From the NCBI GenBank assembly GCA_910578035.1, contig CAJTOB010000007.1:5757-69756 (forward strand): a stretch of DNA of 64,000 bases, given 5' to 3'. Of the stretch, positions 53,505 through 61,676 are shown one piece after another. The notes under the pieces were generated by a model that did no database searches, was not told where the DNA came from, and saw only the letters and a program-made list of their open reading frames with translations. Position 1 is the stretch's first letter; each line of letters opens with the position of its first letter. A program made the translations under genes and the position numbers. This DNA comes from an uncultured Muribaculaceae bacterium. Its GTDB lineage: Bacteria; Bacteroidota; Bacteroidia; Bacteroidales; Muribaculaceae.

Positions 53505-54068
53505 CTATTTTATTCTGATACTCAGCACGGTTTTATCCGCAAGCCGAGCCTCTACGCATGTATCGAGTATCGGGGCTCCGAGCTCGACAGCGGCATCTGC
53601 AAACAGCAGCACGTCGCCGGTGCGGAATGTGCAATACCGCGAAAGGCGCGAAATGGTATCGGCCACACCGGCTTCGTCCAGCGAGAATGTATTTTCAAGA
53701 CATAATTCGGCCTCGCCGCCTATTTTTTTGCGCGTCGCAGACCAGATGCCCGGGCCCGAAGCCTCTGCCGGAATCCATTCGCCGGGCGAGAATGTGCGGT
53801 CTATCATCCCAGAGGGCACTCCCGCAAGCGGGCTCACCGGCATCATGACATGAAACAGCGACACCGAGTCGACATGACGCGCCACATTTGCCGCACTGAT
53901 ATGCATGCCAAGACGGGAAATGCGCACGGCCGGCATGATGCGGCAGTGCCAGTCGGCCAAAGGTTCCGGAACGAAAACAGGCTCGCCGCAGCGCAACACG
54001 GCCGAGTCTGCGCCAAGGAGCACCGAGGGCGCCCCGTCCTTCCCGGTTTCAATCAGCAGCACTTTCAT
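53505..54068 (-). CDS. fumarylacetoacetate hydrolase-like protein, apparently reduced
   Basis: From the ATG at 54068 (MKVLLIETGKDG) the protein has 187 residues. The C-terminal half matches the FAH fold: Gly-Pro-Gly-Ile-Trp, then Ile-Ser-Arg-Leu-Ser-Arg-Tyr-Cys-Thr-Phe-Arg-Thr-Gly-Asp-Val-Leu-Leu-Phe, corresponding to the usual Ile-x-x-Leu-Ser-x-x-x-Thr-Leu-x-x-Gly-Asp-Val-Ile. The usual metal-binding Glu-x-Glu and Asp are not apparent, and the usual Gly-Thr-Pro after this block is missing. The protein is also shorter than catalytic FAH members, so it may be non-enzymatic. Its start overlaps the rex end by 20 bases and porU follows after 14 bases, so it belongs to their transcript. Confidence 0.72.
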   Translation of the reverse strand: MKVLLIETGKDGAPSVLLGADSAVLRCGEPVFVPEPLADWHCRIMPAVRISRLGMHISAANVARHVDSVSLFHVMMPVSPLAGVPSGMIDRTFSPGEWIPAEASGPGIWSATRKKIGGEAELCLENTFSLDEAGVADTISRLSRYCTFRTGDVLLFADAAVELGAPILDTCVEARLADKTVLSIRIK

Positions 54069-54720
54069 GAGGCAGGTTTGCAAGACGGTTGTACATCACC
54101 GCAAGGTGAGAATATATCGAAGTATTGGCCACGACAGTTTGGCCGCTCACGCGGATACGTGTGGGCGTAAAATTCCAAAGGGCCTGAAGCCCGGCGGCCA
54201 CAAGCGAGTCTGCCACGTCCTGGGCGGCATCGACAGGAACGGCTATGATGCCGATTTTTATGTCGAGACGCTTCACGAGGGCGTCGAGCTCTGAAGGGGC
54301 ATACACCGGCACGCCGCTGATTGATGTTCCGGCCAGCGCCGGGTCTGTATCTATGCCGGCCACAATATTGAGTCCGTAATGCTGTAGGCCCGAGTCGGCC
54401 ATAAGAGCGGCGCCGAGGCTTCCGGCACCGGCCATGATGGCATTGTGGCACTTGCCGAAGCCAAGAAACTCATGCAAGGTCCGGACCAGGGTGTTGACCT
54501 CATATCCGAGGCGTGTTTTGCCGCGTATTCCGAGGAATGACAGGTCTTTGGCTATCTGCGAGGGGTCTACGGCAAGAGCCTCGGCCAGACGAGTGGTCGA
54601 GATATACGTTTCTTCCGGAGTTTCCAACGTTCTCAGATAAGCCAGATACCACGGTAGCCGGCGCAGAGTGGGTTCCGGAAGTAAATCGCCTCCCTTTGCA
54701 GCTATGCCTTTCTGAATCAT
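54049..54720 (-). CDS. rex: redox-sensing transcriptional repressor Rex
   Basis: A 223-residue regulator that leaves its operators when the NADH/NAD+ ratio rises. The N-terminal winged helix (Leu-Pro-Trp-Tyr-Leu-Ala-Tyr-Leu; Ser-Thr-Thr-Arg-Leu-Ala-Glu-Ala-Leu-Ala-Val-Asp-Pro-Ser-Gln-Ile-Ala-Lys-Asp-Leu) and the Rossmann domain with Ala-Gly-Ala-Gly-Ser-Leu-Gly-Ala-Ala-Leu are clear, as is Ala-Val-Pro-Val-Asp-Ala-Ala-Gln-Asp-Val-Ala-Asp. Family length is normal. It is the first gene of a run ending in porU-porV-ispF, from a leaderless-type promoter. Confidence 0.95.
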   Translation of the reverse strand: MIQKGIAAKGGDLLPEPTLRRLPWYLAYLRTLETPEETYISTTRLAEALAVDPSQIAKDLSFLGIRGKTRLGYEVNTLVRTLHEFLGFGKCHNAIMAGAGSLGAALMADSGLQHYGLNIVAGIDTDPALAGTSISGVPVYAPSELDALVKRLDIKIGIIAVPVDAAQDVADSLVAAGLQALWNFTPTRIRVSGQTVVANTSIYSHLAVMYNRLANLPHESAAD

Positions 54721-54724
54721 AGCG

Positions 54725-54732
54725 CAAAGATA
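54725..54732 (-). promoter_or_regulatory. -7 box of rex, leaderless arrangement
   Basis: On the minus strand TATCTTTG is followed by CGCT and then the rex ATG at 54720. The start codon sits 4 bases after the box. Confidence 0.6.
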
Positions 54733-54773
54733 CGAAATTTTTTTATTTCATCAGGAACGGCCGGCAGGCATGC

Positions 54774-56039
54774 TCACCAACATTTGATGACAAAGCGGGT
54801 GAGGCCGTCGTCGCGTGAGCTTGCGAGGCTGAAGTCGAAGCGGTGGGCGCGCAGGATTTCGGCAGACAGAGTAAGACCTATGCCCTGCCCCGATTTTTTT
54901 GTCGAGAAAAATGGAGAGAAAAGCTTACCGGCAGCTTCCGGGCTTATTCCGGCGCCATTGTCGGATATGGTGAGAGTGTGCGAGGCGGCATCGGTGACTA
55001 TTTCGACGACACCGTTTTCGCCTATGCTCTCGACGGCATTTTTCACAATGTTCACCACCACTTGCTCAAACTGCACCGTATCGACGCTCACCGAAGGCAT
55101 GCCGGCGTCGAGACTATACTTCAGCTCTATGCCGCGCCCCGAGGCAAGACTCTCGAGAAAGGGGCGCTGGGAGAGCAAAAATTCGTTCAGGTCTATCTCC
55201 GCACACTGGGGCTGCCCTAATCTCACCACATCGGCGAAGTTGCCGATGAAAGCCGAGAGCGCGTTGCAACGCTCGGTACAACTGTGGGCGGCGTCTTCCA
55301 TGGCCTCGTCGCCCGAAATCATGGCGCAGGTATCTATCAGCGGCAGGACGCCGGCCAGGGTGTTGTTGACCTCGTGGACAATGGTACGTATGAGTTTGCC
55401 GTAGGCAGCCCGCTCGGCCTCGAGGAGTTCTTCGGTGAGCGATTCGATGAGTATGAAGGGGCGCTGATGACCGCTGTCGAGCAGCGACAGGCGCGAACAA
55501 CGGAACATGCGGGTGTCGCCGAGGCGGACGGTCTCAGGCTGGTTGTGTCTGAGGGCTGCGACGGCCGCAGCAAGTTCGCCGTGAAGGTCTGAGAGCCGCA
55601 GACCATTGAGGGGGCCGCATGCCAGCATCTGCATGGCGGCACGGTTGGCACTGCTGATGGTGCCGTCGAACCCAAGCACGATTATGCCCATCGGAGAGGC
55701 GTCTACAAGCAAGTCAAGAAACTGGTTCTGCTCGCGCACGCGTAGACGCTCGCTGCGCAGCTGTGCCATCATTGAGTTGAAAGTGTCTACAATGCGGTCG
55801 GCCGGTGCATAGTCAACATGCGACAGACGGCTGGCAAAGTCCTGGGCTTTGAGAAGGTTTATGCCCCGGTGCAAGGCTCCCATAGGGCTGATGACACTCC
55901 GATACAGCAATATTAGGGCTACCAGCGCGACCCCGAGCACAGTCTCGAGCACATAGAGCGACATTCCTCGCATAAAGAACGGAATGGCGACGGCAACGCC
56001 CGCAATCAGGAGGGCGACAAGAGAAAATAGCATTCTCAT
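54774..56039 (-). CDS. sensor histidine kinase (NtrB/ZraS-like)
   Basis: The ATG at 56039 (MRMLFSLVALLIAGV), overlapping the regulator's stop by 4 bases, gives 421 residues; a longer frame upstream is a shadow of the regulator gene. Two membrane helices fill the first ~50 residues with almost no periplasmic loop. A linker, a PAS-like domain (Asp-Ala-Ser-Pro-Met-Gly-Ile-Ile-Val-Leu), the phosphoacceptor His in Val-His-Glu-Val-Asn-Asn-Thr-Leu, the N box (Asn-Ile-Val-Lys-Asn-Ala-Val-Glu-Ser) and Gly-Gln-Gly-Ile-Gly-Leu follow. The lack of a periplasmic sensor suggests it reads a signal in or at the membrane, or in the cytoplasm. Partner of the adjoining sigma54 regulator. Confidence 0.92.
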   Translation of the reverse strand: MRMLFSLVALLIAGVAVAIPFFMRGMSLYVLETVLGVALVALILLYRSVISPMGALHRGINLLKAQDFASRLSHVDYAPADRIVDTFNSMMAQLRSERLRVREQNQFLDLLVDASPMGIIVLGFDGTISSANRAAMQMLACGPLNGLRLSDLHGELAAAVAALRHNQPETVRLGDTRMFRCSRLSLLDSGHQRPFILIESLTEELLEAERAAYGKLIRTIVHEVNNTLAGVLPLIDTCAMISGDEAMEDAAHSCTERCNALSAFIGNFADVVRLGQPQCAEIDLNEFLLSQRPFLESLASGRGIELKYSLDAGMPSVSVDTVQFEQVVVNIVKNAVESIGENGVVEIVTDAASHTLTISDNGAGISPEAAGKLFSPFFSTKKSGQGIGLTLSAEILRAHRFDFSLASSRDDGLTRFVIKCW

Positions 56040-57352
56040 GGCTCGAAACCGAATTTTTCCATGCGCCGGTAGAGCGACTGGCGCGTTATGCCGAGTGAGG
56101 CTGCCGCGGCCGAGAGATTGCCCGGATGACGGCGCAGGGCATCGGCAACGGCATCGCGCTCTATTTCCTCGAGAGTGCGCTTTTCCGGTATAGAGCCCGA
56201 GGGGGCCTCGGATTGGCGTATAGGCTCGGAATCGGCCGCACGCCGCACATCGTCGGCACTCACCGACGGCCCTGCCGCTATATATGCAGCTCGCGACACT
56301 ATACTCTTGAGCTGGCGAATGTTGCCCGGATATGGCAGACGCCGGAGCACCTCCATGGCCTCGGGCGAAAATTCGGCGGAGAGACCGACGGCGAAGTGGC
56401 GCACGAGCAGGGGTATGTCGTCGCGTCGCTCGGCAAGCGATGGCAAGCGCATGGTGATGGTGTTGATGCGATAGTAGAGGTCTTCGCGGAATGTGCGTTC
56501 TGCCATCATGGCCGGAAGGTCGGCGTTGGTGGCGCATATCACACGGATATCGGTGCGGCGCGGGCGGCTGTCGCCAAGGGGCTCGAAGGTATGCTCCTGA
56601 AGCACGCGAAGGAGTTTCACCTGACTGTTGATGTCGAGCTCTCCGATTTCATCGAGGAAGATAGTGCCGCCGTCGGCCAGCTCGAAGCGGCCTTTGCGCT
56701 CTCCGACAGCGCCGGTGAAGGCTCCCCGTACATGGCCAAACATTTCGCTCTCGAAAAGCGACTGGGGTATGCCGCCGAGGTTGACGGCCACAAAGGGGCC
56801 CTTGCGGCGGGTGCTGTTTTCGTGTATGGCACGTGCGAGCAGCTCTTTGCCGGTACCGTTCTCGCCGGTGATGAGCACGGAGGCATCGGTAGGCGCTATG
56901 CGTGCGGCCATGTCGAGAAGGTCGGTAAGGGCGGTACTGCGGCCTATTATTCCGGGTCGCTCGAAACTGCTTTTTTCTGTCGGCGACGCTATTTCGAGGG
57001 CCGTTGCCACGCGCTGCACGAGCAGGCGCGGATTCCACGGCTTTGTCATGAAGTCGAAAGCGCCGAGTTTGACACCCTCCACAGCAAGGGGTATGCTGCC
57101 CCATGCGGTGATAAGTATGACTGGTGTGCCCGGACAGAGCACCTTGACGCGCTGGAGCAAGGCAAGGCCGTCGGCACCGTCGGTACCGCCGCCGAAGTTC
57201 ATATCCATAATCACAAGGTCGGGGCAACGCGCCCGCACAGCCGCCAGGGCCTCGTCGGCACCTTCGACGGCCATGACTTCGTAGCCGCTATGGCGCAGCG
57301 ACACAGAAAGCGAAAGCCTTACAGCCTTATCGTCGTCAACAATCAGAATCAT
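56036..57352 (-). CDS. sigma54-dependent response regulator (NtrC family)
   Basis: A 438-residue activator. The receiver domain has phosphoacceptor Asp50 (Val-Ile-Met-Asp-Met-Asn-Phe) and Met-Thr-Lys-Pro-Trp. The AAA+ domain has Walker A Gly-Glu-Asn-Gly-Thr-Gly-Lys-Glu, the sigma54-contacting Gly-Ala-Phe-Thr-Gly-Ala and Walker B Ile-Phe-Leu-Asp-Glu-Ile-Gly-Glu-Leu. A Fis-type helix-turn-helix ends it (Leu-Ser-Ala-Ala-Ala-Ala-Ser-Leu-Gly-Ile-Thr-Arg-Gln-Ser-Leu-Tyr-Arg-Arg). It opens chromatin-free sigma54 promoters by ATP hydrolysis when phosphorylated. It lies at the end of the efflux operon, which has a sigma54 promoter, so it is the likely activator of its own operon. It also has a -7 box of its own at 57357. 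Confidence 0.95.
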   Translation of the reverse strand: MILIVDDDKAVRLSLSVSLRHSGYEVMAVEGADEALAAVRARCPDLVIMDMNFGGGTDGADGLALLQRVKVLCPGTPVILITAWGSIPLAVEGVKLGAFDFMTKPWNPRLLVQRVATALEIASPTEKSSFERPGIIGRSTALTDLLDMAARIAPTDASVLITGENGTGKELLARAIHENSTRRKGPFVAVNLGGIPQSLFESEMFGHVRGAFTGAVGERKGRFELADGGTIFLDEIGELDINSQVKLLRVLQEHTFEPLGDSRPRRTDIRVICATNADLPAMMAERTFREDLYYRINTITMRLPSLAERRDDIPLLVRHFAVGLSAEFSPEAMEVLRRLPYPGNIRQLKSIVSRAAYIAAGPSVSADDVRRAADSEPIRQSEAPSGSIPEKRTLEEIERDAVADALRRHPGNLSAAAASLGITRQSLYRRMEKFGFEP

Positions 57353-57356
57353 ATCG

Positions 57357-57364
57357 CAAAAGTA
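57357..57364 (-). promoter_or_regulatory. -7 box of the regulator-kinase pair, leaderless arrangement
   Basis: On the minus strand TACTTTTG is followed by CGAT and the ATG at 57352, the same spacing as at rex and the GH25 gene. It would give basal expression of the regulator independent of sigma54. Confidence 0.5.
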
Positions 57365-57380
57365 GTAATTTTTTTAGGAA

Positions 57381-57471
57381 CGAGGGGCGAGGTACGAGAG
57401 GCGAGGAGTTTTTTAGGTAGGAGGGGCCGGGTGGCGGTACAACTCTCTCGCCCCTCGTACCTCGCCCCTCG
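57381..57471. repeat. GC-rich 18-bp inverted repeat between tolC and the regulator gene
   Basis: CGAGGGGCGAGGTACGAG at 57381-57398 is exactly inverted at 57454-57471, with a 55-base loop. The right arm is also part of a tandem of CTCGCCC units. Composition is unlike the AT-rich gaps elsewhere in the operon. Confidence 0.7.
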
Positions 57472-57474
57472 CCC

Positions 57475-58947
57475 CTATTGCCTCAAAATTGAGGCAATGT
57501 CGGCGGTGATGTCGGTGCCGGCGGCGTAGTTCCAGAGGGTGATGCTGCGGATTTGGTAGTAGTAGTACCAGTAGAGGTAGAGCTCGTTGACGAGGGCCTG
57601 GCGCGACTGGTCTTTCTTTGTCTGGGAGTCGTTGAGATCGAGTGTGGAGATTTTGCCTATCATGAAGGTCTCTACGTTTGTGTCGTATCGCTGCTGTGCG
57701 ATGGTATCGGCGCGGTTTGCGATGTCGAGCTGTAGCTGCTGGTTGTTGAAGCGCTCCACGAGGATAAAGAGGTCCTGGCTGAAGTTCTGAGTCTCCTGCC
57801 TCAGCTGGCTTTCCATGAGTTCGCGGTTGCTCTGGGCCACCTTGACCTTGCCGCGGCGCTTGCCCCAGTCGAGAATCGGAATCGAAAAACCGATTTCCAC
57901 CACCTGATTGTCTTTGAGCGGGTCGTATGCGCCGCGGAAGCGGTTTCCTGTGCCGGTGTAGCCGACCTGGGCGAAGAGGTCGATCTGGCGCAGCTGGCCC
58001 TTTGCCTGGGCCACGGCATAGTCGGCTTCAAGCTGGCGGCGACGCACGCTTTTTGCGAATTTATTGTTCTCCAGAGCCCGGTCGAGGGCGTCGGCATAGA
58101 CAATCTCCACGCCGGGCACATCGTCGGGCAGAAGCGGCACGATTTCGACATCGCCGTCATAGTCGAGGAAGGAACGCAGGCGGAACATATTGCTCTTGAG
58201 GTCGCTCTCGCGGCTTGTGAGCGAAGAGCGCGAGTCGAGCACGTTGAGCTCCATCTGCAGTAGGTCGTTTTCGCTGATGCGGCCCATGGCACGCTTCTCG
58301 CGGGCGACTTCATAGAGCTTCTCGGCGTTGCGGAGATTCTGCACGGCGATTTCGACATTCTCACGGGCCATGAGGACGTTGAAGAAATAGTTGATTGTAG
58401 CCATCGCCACTTCTTCGGTTTCGCTCATGAATGCTGCAACGGCCTCGGCATATCGCTCGGGCTCTATACGGCGGTTCCACTTCACGGTATTAACGCCGAA
58501 TATAGGCTGTGCCAGAGTCAAAGCGACAGGAATAGCCATGAAGCGGTTGTCCTTGCTGTCGGAAAGCTGACGTATGAAATCGAGCGAGGTATTGAGCGAC
58601 ACCGTACCGCCCGAAAACCACAGTTTCTGGCTCACAGACAGCTCTCCGCTCATGTTAAGGTAGTTATTGCGCACGAAGCTGTATGTACCGTCGGCGTTCT
58701 GATAGCTCGAATACTGCTTGTAGTAGCCGGGGATAGTGGCCTTGAAGCCGACTTCGGGCAGAAGCTCGGCGCGGTAGGTGCGATACTGCCAGTAGGCGCT
58801 GCGGAGCTTGTTGAGCGCCACGGCGGCATCTACACTGCGGCTGCGGGCCCTGGCGATGGCATCGGGCAGCGATATACACACGGTGTCCTGTGCGGCCGCC
58901 GCGAGGCACACAAGGCTCAGAAGCGCTGATATGATAGCTTTTAACAT
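57475..58947 (-). CDS. TolC family outer-membrane efflux protein
   Basis: A 490-residue protein with signal peptide (MLKAIISALLSLVCLAAAAQ) and the duplicated long helical hairpins of TolC proteins. Seen are Leu-Pro-Asp-Ala-Ile-Ala-Arg-Ala-Arg-Ser-Arg-Ser-Val-Asp-Ala-Ala-Val-Ala at the start of repeat 1 and Gly-Phe-Ser-Ile-Pro-Ile-Leu-Asp-Trp-Gly-Lys-Arg in repeat 2. It forms the outer-membrane channel that completes the export path made by the adaptor and ABC proteins encoded upstream. It is followed, after a GC-rich palindrome, by the regulator gene. Confidence 0.93.
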   Translation of the reverse strand: MLKAIISALLSLVCLAAAAQDTVCISLPDAIARARSRSVDAAVALNKLRSAYWQYRTYRAELLPEVGFKATIPGYYKQYSSYQNADGTYSFVRNNYLNMSGELSVSQKLWFSGGTVSLNTSLDFIRQLSDSKDNRFMAIPVALTLAQPIFGVNTVKWNRRIEPERYAEAVAAFMSETEEVAMATINYFFNVLMARENVEIAVQNLRNAEKLYEVAREKRAMGRISENDLLQMELNVLDSRSSLTSRESDLKSNMFRLRSFLDYDGDVEIVPLLPDDVPGVEIVYADALDRALENNKFAKSVRRRQLEADYAVAQAKGQLRQIDLFAQVGYTGTGNRFRGAYDPLKDNQVVEIGFSIPILDWGKRRGKVKVAQSNRELMESQLRQETQNFSQDLFILVERFNNQQLQLDIANRADTIAQQRYDTNVETFMIGKISTLDLNDSQTKKDQSRQALVNELYLYWYYYYQIRSITLWNYAAGTDITADIASILRQ

Positions 58948-58969
58948 CTTTGAATCGCAAAAAGTGTGT

Positions 58970-59009
58970 TTAAGGTCTCTAAAGCCTTTAAGGACTTTAA
59001 AGACCTTAA
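58970..59009. repeat. inverted repeat between permease 2 and tolC
   Basis: TTAAGGTCTCTAAAG (58970-58984) and CTTTAAAGACCTTAA (58995-59009) pair over 15 positions with one mismatch and a 10-base loop. Confidence 0.7.
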
Positions 59010-59021
59010 TTTAACTGATTA

Positions 59022-60263
59022 TTATTCGCCGCCGAGGATAACGGCGGGTTCGATTTTCATGGCGCGAAGAGCGGGGAAGAGAATGCCACCGATTATCATC
59101 ACGGCCATACAGCCGAATACTATTGCCGCGGCCTTGAGCTGAAGCGGCCATGCGTCCTGGCCCCAGTACTGAGTGGAGGCGTTGAAGTTGTAGTACGTGA
59201 TAAGCCAGTCGAGGCCAAGGGCTAAGGGCGTGACGATGACAAGCAGAAGCAGACCCTCACCGATGAGGCGCGCGAAGAGCTGGCGTCGGGTTGCGCCGGC
59301 TGTGATTCGGATAGCGAGCTCCTTGGCGCGCTGCTGAGTGCGGAACCAGAATGTACCGAGAATGCCAAGGAAGACGGTGAGCAGAAGGAAGCCCATGCAG
59401 ACATACATGTTGCGTTGCTGGGCATAGTCGTCGTGGTGCAGATTTTCGCGGATAGTGTCGAAAGAGTAGACATCGGCCACATACATATTGCCGTAGTTGA
59501 GCGATTTGCCGCTTTCTTCAAGCAGACGGCGGGCGAAGTCGCGGTCGGCCTCCGGTTTCACGCGGAAATACACTTCATTGATGTTATTCGAGGGAATCAG
59601 CGTGGTCGTATGCCATGCAGGCTCAAACTCAGCCCGCCTGATAGGTTCTACGACTGCTCCGATTGTATATACAGTCGAACTGTCGTTACCTAAAGTGACA
59701 CGTAGATTCAGAAGATCACGGGGTGTCATACTGCCGCCCGCAGCATTAGATGTAATTATCAATTTGCCTTCTTCAAGGATCGAGGCAAGCTGTTCGGGAG
59801 TCTCTCCGTTGATGCCGTGCATATTGAATACCTTGGGGTAATCGGAGGTGACCCAAAAACGGTTATTGCGATCAGTTATAAGAACCGCAGAATCGGGAAG
59901 AGCATCTACTGGGTTTGCCCAGGTGCCGCTGAAATTATAATTGTAGACAGCGTTTGAGCCTGATGCTACATACTCGATGTCGGGGTGCTCGCGAAGACGA
60001 TTCATGACGCGCTCGAATTGCGACCAGGAGCCTTCCTCTTCGGTGTAAGGTTCGAATGTGGGGCTGTCTTCAGGTTTGCTCTTGATAGTGAGCTGATAAA
60101 CATGGTCGGTATCGACACCCATAGACTCGGAACTGAGTGAGGAGAAGACCCCGACATAGTCCATGATATACCACAGTACGCTGCTGATTATGAGCAGCTC
60201 GACGGCGAGCCAAAGATTCGACCGCCATTCATTAGATATCTGTTTGAGTAGTTTGCGTTTCAT
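59022..60263 (-). CDS. MacB/FtsX-type ABC transporter permease (second)
   Basis: A 413-residue inner-membrane protein: one N-terminal helix (Leu-Trp-Leu-Ala-Val-Glu-Leu-Leu-Ile-Ile-Ser-Ser-Val-Leu-Trp), a periplasmic MacB-type domain of about 230 residues, then three C-terminal helices of the FtsX domain (Phe-Leu-Leu-Leu-Thr-Val-Phe-Leu-Gly-Ile-Leu-Gly-Thr-Phe-Trp-Phe-Arg). A conserved Arg-Ala-Lys-Glu-Leu-Ala-Ile-Arg-Ile-Thr-Ala-Gly-Ala-Thr-Arg segment precedes the last helices, and the end reads Met-Lys-Ile-Glu-Pro-Ala. Together with the other permease it probably forms a heterodimeric MacB-like exporter. Such systems export peptides, lipoprotein-like molecules or antibiotics; the substrate is unknown here. 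Confidence 0.9.
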   Translation of the reverse strand: MKRKLLKQISNEWRSNLWLAVELLIISSVLWYIMDYVGVFSSLSSESMGVDTDHVYQLTIKSKPEDSPTFEPYTEEEGSWSQFERVMNRLREHPDIEYVASGSNAVYNYNFSGTWANPVDALPDSAVLITDRNNRFWVTSDYPKVFNMHGINGETPEQLASILEEGKLIITSNAAGGSMTPRDLLNLRVTLGNDSSTVYTIGAVVEPIRRAEFEPAWHTTTLIPSNNINEVYFRVKPEADRDFARRLLEESGKSLNYGNMYVADVYSFDTIRENLHHDDYAQQRNMYVCMGFLLLTVFLGILGTFWFRTQQRAKELAIRITAGATRRQLFARLIGEGLLLLVIVTPLALGLDWLITYYNFNASTQYWGQDAWPLQLKAAAIVFGCMAVMIIGGILFPALRAMKIEPAVILGGE

Positions 60264-60292
60264 ACTTATTAGGAGATTAGGAGGAAAGGGGG

Positions 60293-60379
60293 TTAGGGGT
60301 TTAAGGGAGGTAGGAGATTAATAACGAATATAATATCTTTAACTCCTAAAATCATAATACCCTAAGCCCTTAAATTCCT
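60293..60379. repeat. imperfect inverted repeat between the two permease genes
   Basis: AGGGGTTTAAGGG (60295-60307) and CCCTTAAATTCCT (60367-60379) pair over 13 positions if two G-U pairs are allowed, across a 59-base AT-rich loop. Confidence 0.5.
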
Positions 60380-60386
60380 GATTTTT

Positions 60387-61658
60387 TCAGGCCCTGCCGG
60401 AGAGGGCTTTGACGGGGTCGACGCGGGAGGCGCGCCAGGCGGGGATGCCGCTGCTGAGAAGATTGAGAATGAAGCAGAAGAGGAGGGCTGTGCCGTAGAG
60501 CTTCCAGTCGAGTAGGAGCTGCAGAGGCACGTCCATGTCGCGTGTTATGCCTGTGCTTGTAAACAGCATGTCCGAAAAGAAAAATCCGAATATGAAGCAG
60601 AACAGGAGACCGAGAAGACCGCCGGCGAGGGTTACGATGAAGTTTTCGGTGATTATACCACCTACGATGCCGCCACGGGTGGAGCCGAAGGCGCGCTTGA
60701 CGCCGATTTCGCTGATACGGCGGTAGAGGCGGCTCTGTGTCATGCTGCTGAGGTTGATGGCGGGTACTATAAGGAGAATTATATATATTATCATGCGGAG
60801 TGTCTCGCCGCTGCTGTCGGGACCGCCGTTGCTGCCGCGCACAGTGTAGACCTCGCTCTGAGTGAAGGGTGAGCCGTGGTCAACCAGGCAGAAACCGTCG
60901 GCTCCGAGCTCGCTGTCGAAGGCCTGTTTGCGGCTTTGCACATCGGCGCGTATGCGGTCGAATGTTTCAGGGCTCTCGGCGAGTATAACACAATAGAACG
61001 GACCAAAATAGTCGCTGCTCCAGTTTAAGTCTTCCTGTCCGAAGGCGCGGTAGGTGGTGAAGACCTCAGCATATGCTTCGGAAGAGAGAGGCGATACGTC
61101 TTTGACAACACCGATGACGCGGAAAGGCTTCTGCTCCACAAGGATAGTCTGCCCCACTGCCTCGTCGGAACCGAAAAGACTTTCGGCAAGCGAACGGCAG
61201 ATGACAGCCACCTTGGCCGACGACTCGAAGTCGTTTTCGTCGAAGGGCTTGCCCTCGATGAAGTCGAAGTCGTATATACGCCAGAAGTTATGGTCGGTCA
61301 TGTTGATGTAGCGCAGAGATGCGGGCTTACCTTGAATCATCACGTCTCTCTGATCGCGGCAATTGAAGACACTCATGCACTCGGCGCCGTCGAGATTGTC
61401 GTATAGGCGACGTGTCAATTTTTCTGTCATTCCGGCCGAAGAGTTATCGCCTATAGCGTCGTTCTTGATGTTTATGAATTTACCATACAGGGTGCGGTCG
61501 CGGTTTGTTTCGGGAGCGAAAGGAGCTACCGTTACGCGATTCATCATCACCACGACCATTATCAGAAATATGGCGAGAGCCGTGCCTATCATGGTGACAA
61601 TGCCGATGACAGGCTGGTGCTTCATGTCGTAGAGCACCTGGCGGAGGTTTTTATTCAT
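60387..61658 (-). CDS. MacB/FtsX-type ABC transporter permease (first)
   Basis: A 423-residue permease with the same plan: an N-terminal helix (Ile-Gly-Ile-Val-Thr-Met-Ile-Gly-Thr-Ala-Leu-Ala-Ile-Phe-Leu-Ile-Met-Val-Val), a periplasmic MacB_PCD domain with Val-Gly-Gln-Thr-Ile-Leu-Val and Phe-Arg-Val-Ile-Gly-Val-Val-Lys-Asp-Val, and three FtsX helices. It contains Glu-Ile-Gly-Val-Lys-Arg-Ala-Phe-Gly-Ser-Thr and ends with Pro-Ala-Trp-Arg-Ala-Ser-Arg-Val-Asp-Pro-Val-Lys-Ala-Leu, the canonical MacB ending. It pairs with the second permease and the separate ATPase rather than being fused to an ATPase as in E. coli MacB. Confidence 0.92.
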   Translation of the reverse strand: MNKNLRQVLYDMKHQPVIGIVTMIGTALAIFLIMVVVMMNRVTVAPFAPETNRDRTLYGKFINIKNDAIGDNSSAGMTEKLTRRLYDNLDGAECMSVFNCRDQRDVMIQGKPASLRYINMTDHNFWRIYDFDFIEGKPFDENDFESSAKVAVICRSLAESLFGSDEAVGQTILVEQKPFRVIGVVKDVSPLSSEAYAEVFTTYRAFGQEDLNWSSDYFGPFYCVILAESPETFDRIRADVQSRKQAFDSELGADGFCLVDHGSPFTQSEVYTVRGSNGGPDSSGETLRMIIYIILLIVPAINLSSMTQSRLYRRISEIGVKRAFGSTRGGIVGGIITENFIVTLAGGLLGLLFCFIFGFFFSDMLFTSTGITRDMDVPLQLLLDWKLYGTALLFCFILNLLSSGIPAWRASRVDPVKALSGRA

Positions 61659-61676
61659 TTGCTTTATGGTTTAGAG

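Noticed and set aside
56040..56537. N-terminal extension of the histidine kinase frame
   Set aside because: The extra ~165 residues are Arg/His/Ala-rich and out of frame with the regulator encoded there; the kinase starts sensibly at 56039 with a membrane helix.
56126..57529. Plus-strand open frame (467 codons) opposite the sigma54 regulator
   Set aside because: It mirrors the codon bias of the regulator gene, crosses its promoter and the palindrome, and has no recognisable domain.
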